Positions 5,108 to 5,173 of a stretch of DNA of 5,173 nt are shown here, piece by piece. Under the pieces are notes generated by a model. The model made no database searches, was not told the origin of the DNA, and worked only from the letters and a program-made list of their open reading frames with translations. Source of the stretch: Candidatus Omnitrophota bacterium (GTDB lineage: Bacteria; Omnitrophota; JAUWXU01). The stretch's first letter is position 1; each line of letters begins with the position of its first letter. A program made the translations under genes and the position numbers. The DNA lies in contig JAUWXU010000052.1 in assembly GCA_030616145.1 (NCBI GenBank), positions 1-5,173 on the forward strand, given 5' to 3'.

Positions 5108-5173
5108 GGGTAAATAGATGTAAAATGTCCACCTCTTTTAGGTGGACATAGGGTTATTTACATCTTCTTACCT
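5108..5173. repeat. Large nested inverted repeat reaching the window end
   Basis: The inner stem is perfect: ATGTCCACCT (5125-5134) with AGGTGGACAT (5140-5149), loop CTTTT. Around it AGATGTAAA (5116-5124) pairs with TTTACATCT (5157-5165), with 7 unpaired bases on the right side, and GGTAA (5109-5113) pairs with TTACC (5168-5172). In all, 24 base pairs are spread over three nested arms, and it may continue past the edge. On the minus strand the inner stem is followed by TTTTAC, so it could also terminate a gene lying outside the window. A mobile-element end is the main alternative. Confidence 0.55.

Noticed and set aside
4861..5173. CRISPR array or tRNA gene in the hairpin-rich region
   Set aside because: There are no regularly spaced repeats of 25-40 bases, and no stretch folds into a cloverleaf with a T-loop consensus.

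Overview
The window looks bacterial and anaerobic. Every supported gene reads on the minus strand. Signals are of the bacterial type: sigma70-like -35/-10 boxes, purine-rich ribosome binding sites and hairpin-plus-T-tract terminators. Apart from one GC-rich insert, the DNA is moderately AT-rich. The gene set (cytoplasmic formate dehydrogenase with sulfhydrogenase-type electron-transfer subunits, a GIY-YIG gene, hairpin repeats) would fit an uncultured anaerobe such as Candidatus Omnitrophota. That placement is a guess from gene style, not something the sequence proves.

Region 1 (about 1-4065) is a tightly packed operon, transcribed right to left. fdhA (4009-1967) encodes the molybdopterin catalytic subunit of a formate dehydrogenase with cysteine, not selenocysteine, at the active site. 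It overlaps by 4 bases (ATGA) an iron-sulfur protein of the sulfhydrogenase-beta/AsrA type (1970-906). That gene overlaps by 4 bases (GTGA) an FAD/NAD(P)-binding, [2Fe-2S] protein of the sulfhydrogenase-gamma/AsrB type (909-7). A further GTGA overlap at 7-10 suggests a fourth gene that starts at the window edge. Together the three proteins make sense as a soluble formate:NAD(P)+ oxidoreductase or CO2 reductase. Electrons would pass between the Mo/W-pterin, a chain of [4Fe-4S] clusters, FAD and NAD(P). The flavoprotein gene carries a 66-bp, GC-rich, palindromic, in-frame insertion at the junction of its FAD and NAD domains, the most unusual feature here.

Region 2 (4010-4594) holds the compact promoter of the fdh operon, whose -35 box lies inside the terminator hairpin of the preceding gene. 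It also holds a gene for a 121-residue four-helix membrane protein of unknown function. That gene has its own promoter, a 14-bp operator-like dyad in the leader and a strong ribosome binding site. Its terminator and that of the next gene are near-identical in sequence.

Region 3 (4595-5173) holds a small GIY-YIG nuclease-like gene. To its right, from about 4861 to the end, lies non-coding DNA rich in inverted repeats: a GGGCC-bounded palindrome next to the gene, a long bulged stem-loop, shorter dyads, a TTTGTCCG direct repeat, and a large nested inverted repeat that reaches the window end. I see no convincing coding sequence in 4880-5173. It may be the edge of a mobile element or a palindromic-repeat cluster.
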